DNA from: an uncultured Clostridia bacterium
Lineage (GTDB): Bacteria > Bacillota_A > Clostridia > TANB77 > CAG-508
Direction: 5' to 3'
Assembly: GCA_947369305.1 (NCBI GenBank)
Contig: CANBLA010000005.1
Coordinates: forward strand, 1 to 22,420
Length of the DNA stretch: 22,420 nucleotides
The notes below the pieces were generated by a model. That model ran no database searches, was not told the origin of the DNA, and worked only from the letters and a program-made list of their open reading frames with translations. The position numbers and the translations under genes were made by a program. How positions within the stretch are numbered: position 1 is the first letter of the stretch; the number at the start of each line of letters is the position of its first letter. Shown piece after piece: positions 9,402 to 17,481 of this stretch.

Positions 9402-9854
9402 ATGATAAAAGTATTATTTGTATGTTTAGGGAATATCTGTAGGTCGCCAATGGCGGAATATGTGTTTAAGGATATGGTGAAAAAGGAAGGAATAGAAGAT
9501 AAATTTTATATAGACTCTGCAGCAACAAGCACAGAAGAAATTGGAAATTCAGTGCATTATGGAACGAAAAATAAATTAAACGAAATGAGTATAGAGTGTG
9601 GAAATCATGTAGCCAGAAGAATAACAAAACAAGATTATGAAAAATTTGATTATATCATTGGTATGGAAGAACAAAATGTGAAAAATATCAAAAGAATTGT
9701 GGGAGAAGATACGAAACATAAAATTTATCGATTATTAGATTTTTCTAAAAATCCAAGAGATATTGCCGATCCGTGGTATACAGGAAATTTTGATAAAACG
9801 TATGAAGATGTCGTGGAAGGCTTAGAAGGATTTATGAGGTATCTTCAAAAATAG
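9402..9854 (+). CDS. Low-molecular-weight protein tyrosine phosphatase
   Basis: The 150-residue enzyme removes phosphate from protein tyrosine (or in some family members arginine) in the cytoplasm. The P-loop CLGNICRS places the nucleophile at C8 and the phosphate-binding arginine at R14. The general acid is D123 in IADPWYTGNFDKTY. The length is typical. The start ATG 9402 follows AAAGGAAAGG at 9384-9393; an upstream TTG at 9375 lies before this ribosome binding site and is rejected. It is the first gene after the accessory segment and returns to core codon use. polA follows 23 bases later on the same strand. Substrate and biological partner are not evident; with no adjacent tyrosine kinase or capsule genes, a general regulatory role is only a guess. 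Confidence 0.95.
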   Translation: MIKVLFVCLGNICRSPMAEYVFKDMVKKEGIEDKFYIDSAATSTEEIGNSVHYGTKNKLNEMSIECGNHVARRITKQDYEKFDYIIGMEEQNVKNIKRIVGEDTKHKIYRLLDFSKNPRDIADPWYTGNFDKTYEDVVEGLEGFMRYLQK

Positions 9855-9877
9855 AAAGTGAAATAAAGGAGAAAATC

Positions 9878-12565
9878 ATGGAAAAATTAATCGTGATTGA
9901 TGGAAATAGTATTTTAAATCGAGCATTTTACGGCATTATGGGGAGCAAGATGCTCCAAACTGCAGATGGAACGTATACAAATGCAGTTTATGGATTTTTA
10001 AATATTATGTTTAAAATCATAGAGGACGAAAATCCTGCCTATTTAGTTGTTGCTTTTGACGTAAAAGCGCCAACGAAAAGGCACGAAATGTATGCAGATT
10101 ACAAAGGAACAAGAAAAGGAATGCCAGATGAATTAGCAGCACAAATGCCACTTATTAAAAAAGTATTAAAAGCAATGAATATAAAAATTATTGAAAAAGA
10201 AGGTTTTGAAGCTGATGATATTTTAGGAACACTATCTCGATTTGGCGAAAAAGAAGGGCTAAAAGTCATTCTTTTGACAGGAGATAGAGATTCGTTTCAA
10301 CTAGCAACCAATCAAACTACTATAAGAATTCCTAGAACCAAACAAGGAAAAACAGAGACAGAAGATTTTGACGAAGCAAAAATTCTGGAAACCTATGGTG
10401 TTATGCCAGAGCAACTAATCGAAGTCAAAGGTTTGCAGGGTGATACTTCAGATAATATTCCGGGAGTTCCTGGGATTGGAGAAAAAACTGCCTTAAACTT
10501 AATCAAGCAATATCATTCCATTGATGAATTATATGAAAAATTAGAAAAAGGAGAAACGAATTTAAAAGGAAAACAAAAAGAAAATATCGAAAACAATAAA
10601 GAAATGGCTATACTTTCAAGAAAGCTTGGTATGATTGATGTAAACAGCCCGATTGAAAAAAATTTGGAAGAATTTAAAGTAGGGCCTTGGGATAAACCAG
10701 TTGTTTTGGAATTGTTTAAAGAACTTCGTTTTAAGCGCTTTATTGAACGTTTTGCATTGGAAAATATGGAAAGCAAGACGGAGAAAAAAATCGAAGATTT
10801 ATTTAAACTTGTGGAAATTATGCCACAAGAACTTGTTCAGAAACTAAAAATTCAAAGGGAAATGAATTATTTTTTCCAAACAGAAAAAGATGAGAATGCC
10901 TTAATTATCAAGAAAAAAATAACCAAAATAAATGTTTATGTAAAAGAAGAAAAAAAGGTTTATCAAGCTAGTTTTGATGCCCAAGTTTTAAGAGAAGTTT
11001 TTGAAAATGAAGAGATTTTAAAATGTGGATATCAAATTAAAGATGATTATATTTTATTAAAACAAGCAGGTATCAAAGCTAAAAATATGATGTTTGATAG
11101 CAAAATTGCCATGTATCTATTAAATTCTGGAACGAATTTGTATGCTTTGGAAGAAATTGCAAAACAATATTTGAACTTAGATTTAGAAGAATATACCAAA
11201 CAGGAAGAAAGAGAAAATGTGCAAACTAGTTTTTTTGATGAAGAAGACTTTTCCTTAGAAAAAATCGATTACAAATATCCAATGTATAGTTATATTATTG
11301 GGCAAACTAAGCCAATTCTGGAGAATGAGCTAAAAAAGGTAGAGGAGCTTACTTTATTTTACGAAATTGAAATGCCAAGTGCAGAAATCTTGGCAGAAAT
11401 GAAATTTACTGGGGTTTTTGTAGATAAAATCGATATTGAAAAAATGTCTTATGATTTAAAAAGGCAAATCGAAACATTAAGTCAAGAGATTTATGCATTG
11501 GCAGGAGAAGAATTTAATGTCAATTCTCCAAAACAACTTGGTGAAATTTTATTTGAAAAACTGGAATTGCCTTTTAAAAAGAAAAACAAAAGTGGTTATT
11601 CAACCGATGTGGATACATTAGAAAAATTAAAAAATGAGCATCCTATCATAGAAAAAGTTTTGGAATATAGACAAGTTTCCAAATTAAATTCCACATTTGT
11701 AGAAGGAATGTTGCCATATATTAATCCAAAAACCAATCGTGTGCATACAACTTTTCATCAAACGGTTGCTGCAACAGGAAGACTTAGTAGTACAGAGCCT
11801 AATTTACAGAATATTCCAACAAGAACAGAGCTAGGCAAAGAAATTAGAAAATTATTCAAACCAGAAAAAGGAAAAGTCTTTTTAGATGCGGATTATTCAC
11901 AAATTGAACTTAGAATTTTAGCCCATATGTCTCAAGATGAAGGAATGATAAATGCTTTTCAAGCACATAGTGATATTCACAAAATTTGTGCTTCTCAAGT
12001 ATTTAATGTGCCATTAGAAGAGGTAACAAAGGAAATGCGAAGTCACGCCAAGGCAGTTAATTTTGGAATTGTGTATGGTATTAGTGATTTTGGTTTGGCA
12101 GAACAGTTAGGAATTAGAAGGAAAGAAGCCAAGCAATACATTGATGCGTATTTGGAAAAATATCATGGAATTGGGGAATTTATGGAACACGAAATTGAAA
12201 AGGCTAGAAAAAATGGCTATGTGGAAACTATGTTTCATCGAAGAAGATATATTCCAGAAATAAATTCGAACAATTATATGGTTAGAAAGTTTGGTGATCG
12301 AGCAGCTATGAATGCTCCCATTCAAGGTACAGCAGCAGATATAATGAAAATTGCCATGATTGAAGTTTACAAAGAATTGAAGAAAAGAAATTTACAATCC
12401 CAAATTGTTTTGCAAATTCATGATGAATTAATTATCGAAGCATTGGAAAATGAAAAAGAAGAGGTAGGGCAGATTTTAAAAAATTGTATGCAAAATGTGG
12501 CGCACTTGGCAGTAGATTTGGAGATTGATTTACAAGAAGGAAAGAGCTGGTTTGAGACAAAATAA
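9878..12565 (+). CDS. polA: DNA polymerase I
   Basis: PolA fills gaps, removes RNA primers and repairs DNA. The 895-residue protein has the full three-part layout. Residues 1-290 are the 5'-3' flap nuclease: IDGNSILNRAFYG, YADYKGTRKGMP, FEADDILG, LLTGDRDSFQLA and the helix-hairpin-helix GDTSDNIPGVPGIGEKTA. The middle part, about 300-490, is a 3'-5' exonuclease-like fold lacking the DxE of motif I (VYVKEEKKVYQASFDAQVL here), so proofreading is probably lost, as in many Bacillota. The C-terminal polymerase has motif A DADYSQIELR (catalytic D672), motif B RSHAKAVNFGIVYG and motif C QIHDELIIE (D849, E850). The ribosome binding site AAAGGAG precedes ATG 9878. Confidence 0.98.
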   Translation: MEKLIVIDGNSILNRAFYGIMGSKMLQTADGTYTNAVYGFLNIMFKIIEDENPAYLVVAFDVKAPTKRHEMYADYKGTRKGMPDELAAQMPLIKKVLKAMNIKIIEKEGFEADDILGTLSRFGEKEGLKVILLTGDRDSFQLATNQTTIRIPRTKQGKTETEDFDEAKILETYGVMPEQLIEVKGLQGDTSDNIPGVPGIGEKTALNLIKQYHSIDELYEKLEKGETNLKGKQKENIENNKEMAILSRKLGMIDVNSPIEKNLEEFKVGPWDKPVVLELFKELRFKRFIERFALENMESKTEKKIEDLFKLVEIMPQELVQKLKIQREMNYFFQTEKDENALIIKKKITKINVYVKEEKKVYQASFDAQVLREVFENEEILKCGYQIKDDYILLKQAGIKAKNMMFDSKIAMYLLNSGTNLYALEEIAKQYLNLDLEEYTKQEERENVQTSFFDEEDFSLEKIDYKYPMYSYIIGQTKPILENELKKVEELTLFYEIEMPSAEILAEMKFTGVFVDKIDIEKMSYDLKRQIETLSQEIYALAGEEFNVNSPKQLGEILFEKLELPFKKKNKSGYSTDVDTLEKLKNEHPIIEKVLEYRQVSKLNSTFVEGMLPYINPKTNRVHTTFHQTVAATGRLSSTEPNLQNIPTRTELGKEIRKLFKPEKGKVFLDADYSQIELRILAHMSQDEGMINAFQAHSDIHKICASQVFNVPLEEVTKEMRSHAKAVNFGIVYGISDFGLAEQLGIRRKEAKQYIDAYLEKYHGIGEFMEHEIEKARKNGYVETMFHRRRYIPEINSNNYMVRKFGDRAAMNAPIQGTAADIMKIAMIEVYKELKKRNLQSQIVLQIHDELIIEALENEKEEVGQILKNCMQNVAHLAVDLEIDLQEGKSWFETK

Positions 12566-12574
12566 AGTAGGTAT

Positions 12575-12603
12575 TTGACATTTTATGTAAAATATGGTAT
12601 AAT
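12575..12603 (+). promoter_or_regulatory. Consensus vegetative promoter for the HAD gene
   Basis: TTGACA at 12575-12580, a 17-base spacer, and TATAAT at 12598-12603 preceded by TGG (extended -10). This is a full consensus sigma-A type promoter. It lies between polA and the HAD gene, so HAD and udk can be transcribed independently of polA. Confidence 0.9.
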
Positions 12604-12634
12604 CATGATAATAAAACATAAAAGGAGCATGATT

Positions 12635-13573
12635 ATGTATAAAATGTTAGTAACAGATTTAGATGGTACTTTATTAGATGATGACAAAAAAATACCAGAA
12701 ATAAACATACAATCAATTAAAAGACTGCACCAAGATTTTGGCATTATTCCTGTTATTGCAACCGCTAGACCATTAGAAGTTGCAAGATATATTGCAAAGC
12801 AAGGTGGAAAGGAATTTGAAGGGTATATCATTGCGACCAATGGTGCGATATTAATGGATCTTCAAAAAGAAGAATGTCTGATTAATCAATCTTTGTCACC
12901 CGAACAAATTCAAGCCTTAATTGATGTATGCAAAGAAAATGGTTTAGAATATGAGTGCATGACAACAAAGTGCGAAGTAGCAGATGCTAGCTATTCCTAC
13001 AGGCGCGTGATTGACCCAATGTATGATAATATGGGACTACCCTTTAATTATCAAGAAGATTTAGAAAGCTATATGATGAGTTTAGAAGATTCTATTCCGC
13101 TTTTTGCAGTCAATGGAACTGAAGAAGAATTAGATAAAGCTTACAGCAAACTTAGCCAAATTTCTGGTTTGCAAATTTCAGGAAGATGCACACGAACAAC
13201 ACCGGGTGTAGACGAACAAGGAAAAATAGAAACCATTTGTTATCATGATATTATGCAAGAAGGTGTTACCAAAGCAATGGCAATTGAAACTTTGGCAAAT
13301 TATTTGGGGATTGAAAAAAGAGAAATTATTGCTATTGGAGATGGCGGAAATGATATAGAAATGTTGCAAGAAGCTGGCTTGAAAATTGCCATGAAAAATG
13401 CAAGTGATGAATTAAAAAAAGTTGCAAATATTGTCACCGTAAAAGATAATAATCATGGCGGAGTTGGTATTGTTCTAAATGAATTACACAAAGTTTTAGA
13501 GAGAAGACAAGACGAAGCTGAAAAAAGGAGAAAACGTTTGGAAAATTTAGAAGGAATTGAGCCAGGCGATTAA
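12635..13573 (+). CDS. Cof-type HAD-superfamily phosphatase
   Basis: This 312-residue hydrolase belongs to the Cof/YidA group (HAD class IIB), which dephosphorylates sugar phosphates, nucleotides or cofactors; the substrate cannot be told. Motif I is VTDLDGTLL with nucleophile D8 and D10, motif II lies near VIATARP, and motifs III/IV include the GVTKAMAIETLANYLGI lysine and IAIGDGGNDIEML. The start is ATG 12635, with AAAGGAG at 12621-12627. The frame is open further up to a TTG at 12575, but that TTG is the -35 box of the promoter, so it cannot be the start of this transcript. It has a charged C-terminal tail rich in Arg, Lys and Glu. udk follows 12 bases later. Confidence 0.95.
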   Translation: MYKMLVTDLDGTLLDDDKKIPEINIQSIKRLHQDFGIIPVIATARPLEVARYIAKQGGKEFEGYIIATNGAILMDLQKEECLINQSLSPEQIQALIDVCKENGLEYECMTTKCEVADASYSYRRVIDPMYDNMGLPFNYQEDLESYMMSLEDSIPLFAVNGTEEELDKAYSKLSQISGLQISGRCTRTTPGVDEQGKIETICYHDIMQEGVTKAMAIETLANYLGIEKREIIAIGDGGNDIEMLQEAGLKIAMKNASDELKKVANIVTVKDNNHGGVGIVLNELHKVLERRQDEAEKRRKRLENLEGIEPGD

Positions 13574-13585
13574 AAAGGAGAGAAA

Positions 13586-14209
13586 ATGGAAAAACCAATT
13601 ATAATAGGAATTGCAGGGGGAACCGCTTCAGGAAAAACAACATTGGCCACTAAAATAAAAGATGAATTTAAAAGTGATGTGATTATTTTAACACACGATT
13701 TTTACTACAAAAGTTTAACAAACCTAACCAAGGCAGAAAGAGAACAACGAAATTACGATTGCCCAGAAGCCTATGAAACAGATTTGCTTATTTCTCACGT
13801 CCAAAAATTAATGGCAGGAGAAACTATCGAAAGACCAATTTATTCCTATACAGAACGTTTGCGCGAAAAAGAAACGGTCATAGTTGAACCAGCTTCGATT
13901 ATTGTGATAGAAGGAATTTTAGTTTTAGAAAATGAAACACTTTCCGATTTGATGGACATTAAAATTTTTGTGGACACCGATAGTGATATTCGCTTAACAA
14001 GGCTGATTGAGCGAGATCAAAAGCAAAGAGGTTTAAATTTAGAATATATTCTTGCCAAATATAAAGATACCTTAAAACCAATGCATGAAAAATATGTGGA
14101 ACCATGCAAAAAGAAAGCAGATATCATAGTGCCAGCCAATAGAGAGAATAATGAAGTTGGCTTTAGCATTGTGCTAGAAAAAGTAAGAAATTTGTTAAAA
14201 AAAGCTTGA
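13586..14209 (+). CDS. udk: Uridine kinase
   Basis: Udk phosphorylates uridine and cytidine to UMP and CMP with ATP or GTP in pyrimidine salvage. The 207-residue length is standard. Walker A GGTASGKT is at residues 11-18; then THDFYYKSL, the RNYDCPEAYE substrate region, RPIYSYTERLR, IVIEGILVLEN (Walker B-like), and DTDSDIRLTRLIERDQKQRG, the lid. The ribosome binding site is AAAAGGAGAG just upstream. Its TGA stop (14207-14209) lies within the -35 box of the metK leader promoter. Confidence 0.97.
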   Translation: MEKPIIIGIAGGTASGKTTLATKIKDEFKSDVIILTHDFYYKSLTNLTKAEREQRNYDCPEAYETDLLISHVQKLMAGETIERPIYSYTERLREKETVIVEPASIIVIEGILVLENETLSDLMDIKIFVDTDSDIRLTRLIERDQKQRGLNLEYILAKYKDTLKPMHEKYVEPCKKKADIIVPANRENNEVGFSIVLEKVRNLLKKA

Positions 14210-14234
14210 CAAAAGCTGTAGAAAAATGTAAAAT
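14206..14234 (+). promoter_or_regulatory. Promoter of the SAM riboswitch-metK unit
   Basis: TTGACA at 14206-14211, a 17-base spacer, and TAAAAT at 14229-14234. The -35 box overlaps the udk stop codon. Transcription would start about 14240-14243, just before the riboswitch P1 helix. Confidence 0.85.
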
Positions 14235-14246
14235 GAGAAAAATATG

Positions 14247-14344
14247 TTATCAAGAGTGGACGAGAGAATCGGCTCTATGACTCCACAGCAACCTATTTCA
14301 AAATAAGGTGCTAATACCGACAAGGCGAATGCTTTGGCTGATGA
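14247..14344 (+). ncRNA. SAM-I (S-box) riboswitch aptamer
   Basis: The aptamer senses S-adenosylmethionine and precedes metK. P1 is TTATCA (14247-14252) paired with TGATGA (14339-14344). The conserved core is present: AAGAGTGGACGAGAGA, then GGCTCTATGA, then the GCAACC element and GGTGCTAATACC. P3 is ACCTATTT with AAATAAGGT (one bulged A). P4 is CAAGGC-GAAT-GCTTTG. Compared with the usual GGA/GGCCC the P2 pairing shows compensating changes. A terminator hairpin follows 20 bases downstream, so SAM binding should stop transcription before metK. Confidence 0.93.
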
Positions 14345-14364
14345 TTTTAAAAAATCGGATGATG

Positions 14365-14396
14365 AACCTTTGCATTTGGCAAGGGTTTTGTTTTTT
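14365..14396 (+). terminator. Riboswitch-controlled intrinsic terminator
   Basis: AACCTTTGC (14365-14373) pairs with GCAAGGGTT (14379-14387), a 9-bp stem with one G-U pair and a 5-base loop, followed by TTTTGTTTTTT. It lies between the SAM-I aptamer and the metK ribosome binding site and is the expected expression platform. Confidence 0.88.
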
Positions 14397-14434
14397 GCTT
14401 GTAACATATCAATAAAAATATAAGGAGGATTAAA

Positions 14435-15577
14435 ATGAAGAAATTATTTACGTCAGAAAGTGTAACAGAAGGGCATCCAGATAAATTGTGTGATTTTATT
14501 TCAGATAGTGTTTTGGATTGTTTTTTTGAAAAAGACCCCTATGCTAGGGTTGCATGTGAAACAGTAGCTGGAAAAGGGCAAATTTTGCTAACAGGAGAAA
14601 TTTCGTCAGTTGCTGATGTAAATTTGGAAGAAGTGGTTAGAAATGCGATTAAAGAAGTTGGCTATCAAGATGAAACATTGGATATCGATTACAGAACTTG
14701 CCAAGTTTTGATTAATATTTCGAAACAGTCGCCAGATATTGCGATGGGAGTTGACAAGTCATATGAAGATAAAGAAGGCGAAAATCTTAAATCAGAAGGC
14801 GCAGGAGACCAAGGTATGATGTTTGGTTTTGCAACAGATGAAACAAAAGATTTTATGCCAATGCCAATTTACTTAGCGCATAAATTGGCAAAACGCTTGA
14901 CCGATGTTCGAAAACAAGCAATTTTAGATTACCTACGTCCTGATGGAAAAGTGCAAGTGACGGTTGAATATGACGAAGACAAGCCAGTTCGTGTAGATAC
15001 CATTGTTGTTTCAACACAGCATACAGAACAAGCCAATTTAGAAACTTTGAAAAAAGAAATCAAAGAAAAAGTCATTTTTGAAATTGTGCCAAAAGAATTG
15101 TTGGATGAAAACACAAAATATTACATTAATCCAACAGGAAGATTTGTCATTGGTGGACCTTTGGGCGATAGTGGTCTGACGGGAAGAAAAATTATTGTGG
15201 ATACGTATGGCGGTTATAGTCGTCATGGTGGAGGCGCATTTTCAGGGAAAGACCCGACAAAAGTGGATCGTTCCGCTTGTTATATGGCAAGATTTGTGGC
15301 GAAAAATGTGGTGGCAAATGGGTATGCTAAAAAATGTGAAATTCAGCTTTCGTATGCAATTGGTGTTGCAAAACCAGTTTCGATTTTGGTAGACACATTT
15401 GGTACAGCGACAATTCCAGAAGAAGAAATCATTCAAAAAATTGAACAAAAATTTGATTTGACACCACGTGGTATTATTGAAACCTTAGATTTGCGCAAAC
15501 CAATCTATAAAAAAACCACAAATTATGGGCATTTTGGAAAACCAGATTTGCCTTGGGAACAAATAATTAATTTGTAG
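14435..15577 (+). CDS. metK: S-adenosylmethionine synthetase
   Basis: MetK makes SAM from methionine and ATP, the cell's main methyl donor. The 380-residue protein is slightly shorter than most (about 385-400) but complete. Family blocks: [12 protein letters not shown] at the N-terminus (ATP site), [15 protein letters not shown] in the middle, [20 protein letters not shown], and [19 protein letters not shown]. The ribosome binding site AAGGAGG sits at about 14422-14428 before ATG 14435. The gene is controlled by the SAM-I leader just upstream, giving direct product feedback. No clear terminator was found after the stop. Codon use is that of the core genes. Confidence 0.98.
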   Translation: MKKLFTSESVTEGHPDKLCDFISDSVLDCFFEKDPYARVACETVAGKGQILLTGEISSVADVNLEEVVRNAIKEVGYQDETLDIDYRTCQVLINISKQSPDIAMGVDKSYEDKEGENLKSEGAGDQGMMFGFATDETKDFMPMPIYLAHKLAKRLTDVRKQAILDYLRPDGKVQVTVEYDEDKPVRVDTIVVSTQHTEQANLETLKKEIKEKVIFEIVPKELLDENTKYYINPTGRFVIGGPLGDSGLTGRKIIVDTYGGYSRHGGGAFSGKDPTKVDRSACYMARFVAKNVVANGYAKKCEIQLSYAIGVAKPVSILVDTFGTATIPEEEIIQKIEQKFDLTPRGIIETLDLRKPIYKKTTNYGHFGKPDLPWEQIINL

Positions 15578-15684
15578 GCGAGAGTAGCAATTGTCCGCGA
15601 TAAAAAATAAAAAACAATTTTTGAATATTTTTTTAAAATAAGCAAATACTACCAATATAAAAATACGAAAGGAATGATTTTTAT

Positions 15685-16509
15685 ATGGGTAGAAGAGATT
15701 TTTTTGAACAAGAAAAAAAGAGAAAAATGGTTACAACATTTGCTGTGGCAGTTGGTTTGTCCGTGATTGCTTGTGTAACCATTTTTGTGATGTATAGTAA
15801 AAAATTAAGTGATGAGGCAGAAGCTAATTTGTTTGCTTTGACGCAAAACGAAGAAAATATTGTTTCGAATGAAGAGTTGGAAGAGGCAAGTTATTCACAA
15901 GATAAAGGTGTGCAAAATGTAGCGGATGAGAATCGAGTTGAAGTGGAACTAGATACTAATACAACTGTGGAAAATACGGTGAAAACACCAGAAAGCAAAG
16001 AACCAGTAACTTCGATCGTAAAACCAGAGGAAAATGTAGTAGACAAGCCAAAGATAGAAGAAGCACCAAAGAGAGAAGAGCCAAAACAAGAAGTGACAGA
16101 AGAACTTTCTTTCCAAGCGCCAGTTGCAGGAGATATTACAAAAGATTTTGCGATGGATACGTTGGTGTATTCAGAAACATTGGATGAATGGTGTACACAT
16201 AGCGGAATTGACATCAAGGCAGATAAAGCAAGTGTGGTTGTTGCGAGCGAAAAGGGAACTGTGGAAAGTATTAAAAATGACCCAAGATATGGTCTTACAG
16301 TAATTGTTGCACATGGGAATGGGTTTAAGTCAGTATATTCGAATCTTTTGACAACAGAGTTTGTGAAAGAAGGCGAAGAGGTTGAAAAAGGACAAACAAT
16401 TGCCACGGTTGGTGAAACAGCTAGTTTTGAAGTAGCAGATGATTGTCATTTGCATTTTGAAATGTATAAAGATGGGATTGCAGTAAATCCGACGATTTAT
16501 TTTAAATAA
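15685..16509 (+). CDS. Membrane-anchored LytM/M23 protein, SpoIIQ-like
   Basis: The 274-residue protein has a short basic cytoplasmic N-terminus, one membrane segment (TTFAVAVGLSVIACVTIFVM, residues 13-32), a Glu/Lys/Pro-rich linker (about 55-145) and a C-terminal LytM/M23 domain. The domain resembles clostridial SpoIIQ closely: FAMDTLVYSETLDEWCTHSG, then IKNDPRYGLTVIVAHGNG and LTTEFVKEGEEV. SpoIIQ sits in the forespore membrane and pairs with SpoIIIAH during engulfment. The zinc ligands are intact: H172-xxx-D176 and H255-x-H257, unlike B. subtilis SpoIIQ, which lacks one, so the domain may be an active endopeptidase. The ribosome binding site GAAAGGAATG precedes ATG 15685. No convincing sigma-F promoter was seen by eye. 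A general M23 peptidase is the alternative. Confidence 0.85.
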   Translation: MGRRDFFEQEKKRKMVTTFAVAVGLSVIACVTIFVMYSKKLSDEAEANLFALTQNEENIVSNEELEEASYSQDKGVQNVADENRVEVELDTNTTVENTVKTPESKEPVTSIVKPEENVVDKPKIEEAPKREEPKQEVTEELSFQAPVAGDITKDFAMDTLVYSETLDEWCTHSGIDIKADKASVVVASEKGTVESIKNDPRYGLTVIVAHGNGFKSVYSNLLTTEFVKEGEEVEKGQTIATVGETASFEVADDCHLHFEMYKDGIAVNPTIYFK

Positions 16510-16517
16510 AGCAAGTA

Positions 16518-16549
16518 AAACAGGTAGTTCTAAGCTACCTGTTTTTGTT
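16518..16549. terminator. Intrinsic terminator between the SpoIIQ-like and ZIP genes
   Basis: AAACAGGTAG (16518-16527) pairs perfectly with CTACCTGTTT (16535-16544) over a 7-base loop, then T-rich sequence. It lies 8 bases after the SpoIIQ-like stop. The opposite strand also has a T-rich run after the stem, so it may also end transcripts from the convergent ZIP gene. Confidence 0.88.
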
Positions 16550-16565
16550 TTGAGTATTTGTTTTC

Positions 16566-17330
16566 TTAACCTAACACAATATCTAATACCATCATGACAA
16601 TAAATCCCATTGTTACACCAATGACGCCCAAGCTAGATTTTTTTCCCTCGTGCATTTCTGGCACAAGTTCTTCCGTTACGACATAAATCATGGCTCCTGC
16701 TGCAAAACTTAATAAATAGGGCAAAATTGGAACAACAACATTGATTAATAATACAGTTATGATTGCTGCAATTGGCTCTACAATTCCTGACCATACCCCT
16801 TTTAAAAAGGCTTTTTTTCGACTCATGCCATTCATTTTTAGTGGCATCGAAATAATGGCGCCTTCTGGAATATTTTGAATGGCAATTCCAATGGCTAACA
16901 CAATTGCTTCTAGTAAGGCAATTCCTGCATTTCCTGCTAAAAATCCTGCAAAACAGACACCTACTGCCATTCCTTCTGGAATATTATGTAGGGTAACAGA
17001 AAAGGTTAGCATATTGATACTTTTTCCATCTTCTTTTTCTTCCATTTTTTTTGCCAACTGGTTAATCAATAACAAAAAAGCAACACCTAAAGCAAATCCA
17101 ACGGCTGCGGGTATCCAAGAAATGGTTCCTTGATTTTCTGCCATTTCAACAGACGGTAAAATCAGAGACCACACACTTGCTGCTATCATAACACCTGCTG
17201 CAAATCCTACAATTAATTTTTTTAATTTGCTACTCATATCTTTTTTCATAAAAAATACCATGCTACTGCCAAGTGATGTTCCGATAAATGGTATTAGAAT
17301 TCCACCAATACTATAAATTATATTTTCCAC
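16566..17330 (-). CDS. ZIP-family metal transporter
   Basis: This 254-residue membrane protein has about eight hydrophobic segments, typical of bacterial ZIP (ZupT/GufA-like) transporters that bring in zinc or other divalent metals. Two signature metal-site motifs are seen: LHNIPEGMAVG in TM4 and IQNIPEGAIIS in TM5. Between TM3 and TM4 is a charged loop (KKMEEKEDGKS). The start is GTG at 17330, supported by AGGAGG (plus-strand 17341-17346) 10 bases upstream. It is convergent with the SpoIIQ-like gene and divergent from the MATE gene. Metal choice cannot be told from sequence, and no recognisable metal-regulator box was found. Confidence 0.93.
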   Translation of the reverse strand: MENIIYSIGGILIPFIGTSLGSSMVFFMKKDMSSKLKKLIVGFAAGVMIAASVWSLILPSVEMAENQGTISWIPAAVGFALGVAFLLLINQLAKKMEEKEDGKSINMLTFSVTLHNIPEGMAVGVCFAGFLAGNAGIALLEAIVLAIGIAIQNIPEGAIISMPLKMNGMSRKKAFLKGVWSGIVEPIAAIITVLLINVVVPILPYLLSFAAGAMIYVVTEELVPEMHEGKKSSLGVIGVTMGFIVMMVLDIVLG

Positions 17331-17353
17331 TTTTTTAAGCCTCCTATAAAATA

Positions 17354-17383
17354 TAGTATGTCAATTGTTTAAATTATGTTAAG
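17354..17383 (-). promoter_or_regulatory. Probable promoter of the ZIP gene
   Basis: On the minus strand, TTAACA (17378-17383) is followed after 18 bases by TACTAT (17354-17359), close upstream of the AGGAGG site. A TTGACA at about 17362-17367 is also present but has no -10 box at proper distance. Confidence 0.5.
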
Positions 17384-17421
17384 CTATAACAAGGGAATTT
17401 TGAAAAAAGTCGAAAAAACGA

Positions 17422-17450
17422 TTGACAATATTTTTATAATATACTACAAT
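17422..17450 (+). promoter_or_regulatory. Promoter of the MATE gene
   Basis: TTGACA at 17422-17427, a 17-base spacer, and TACAAT at 17445-17450. The MATE start is 32 bases further on, with AGGAGGG between. Confidence 0.85.
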
Positions 17451-17481
17451 AGCCATTACGAACTTTAGGAGGGAATAAAAA

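Noticed and set aside
12575..12634. HAD protein starting at TTG 12575
   Set aside because: That TTG is the first base triplet of a perfect -35 box, upstream of the transcription start; ATG 12635 has a proper ribosome binding site.
15578..15684. Terminator after metK and sigma-F promoter before the SpoIIQ-like gene
   Set aside because: Only weak, long-loop pairings (AATTGT with ACAATT) and no clear sigma-F boxes; too weak to call.
15891..16406. 171-residue open frame on the minus strand inside the SpoIIQ-like gene
   Set aside because: It is a shadow of a well-supported gene: Ser/Thr/Val-rich low-complexity product and no ribosome binding site of note.
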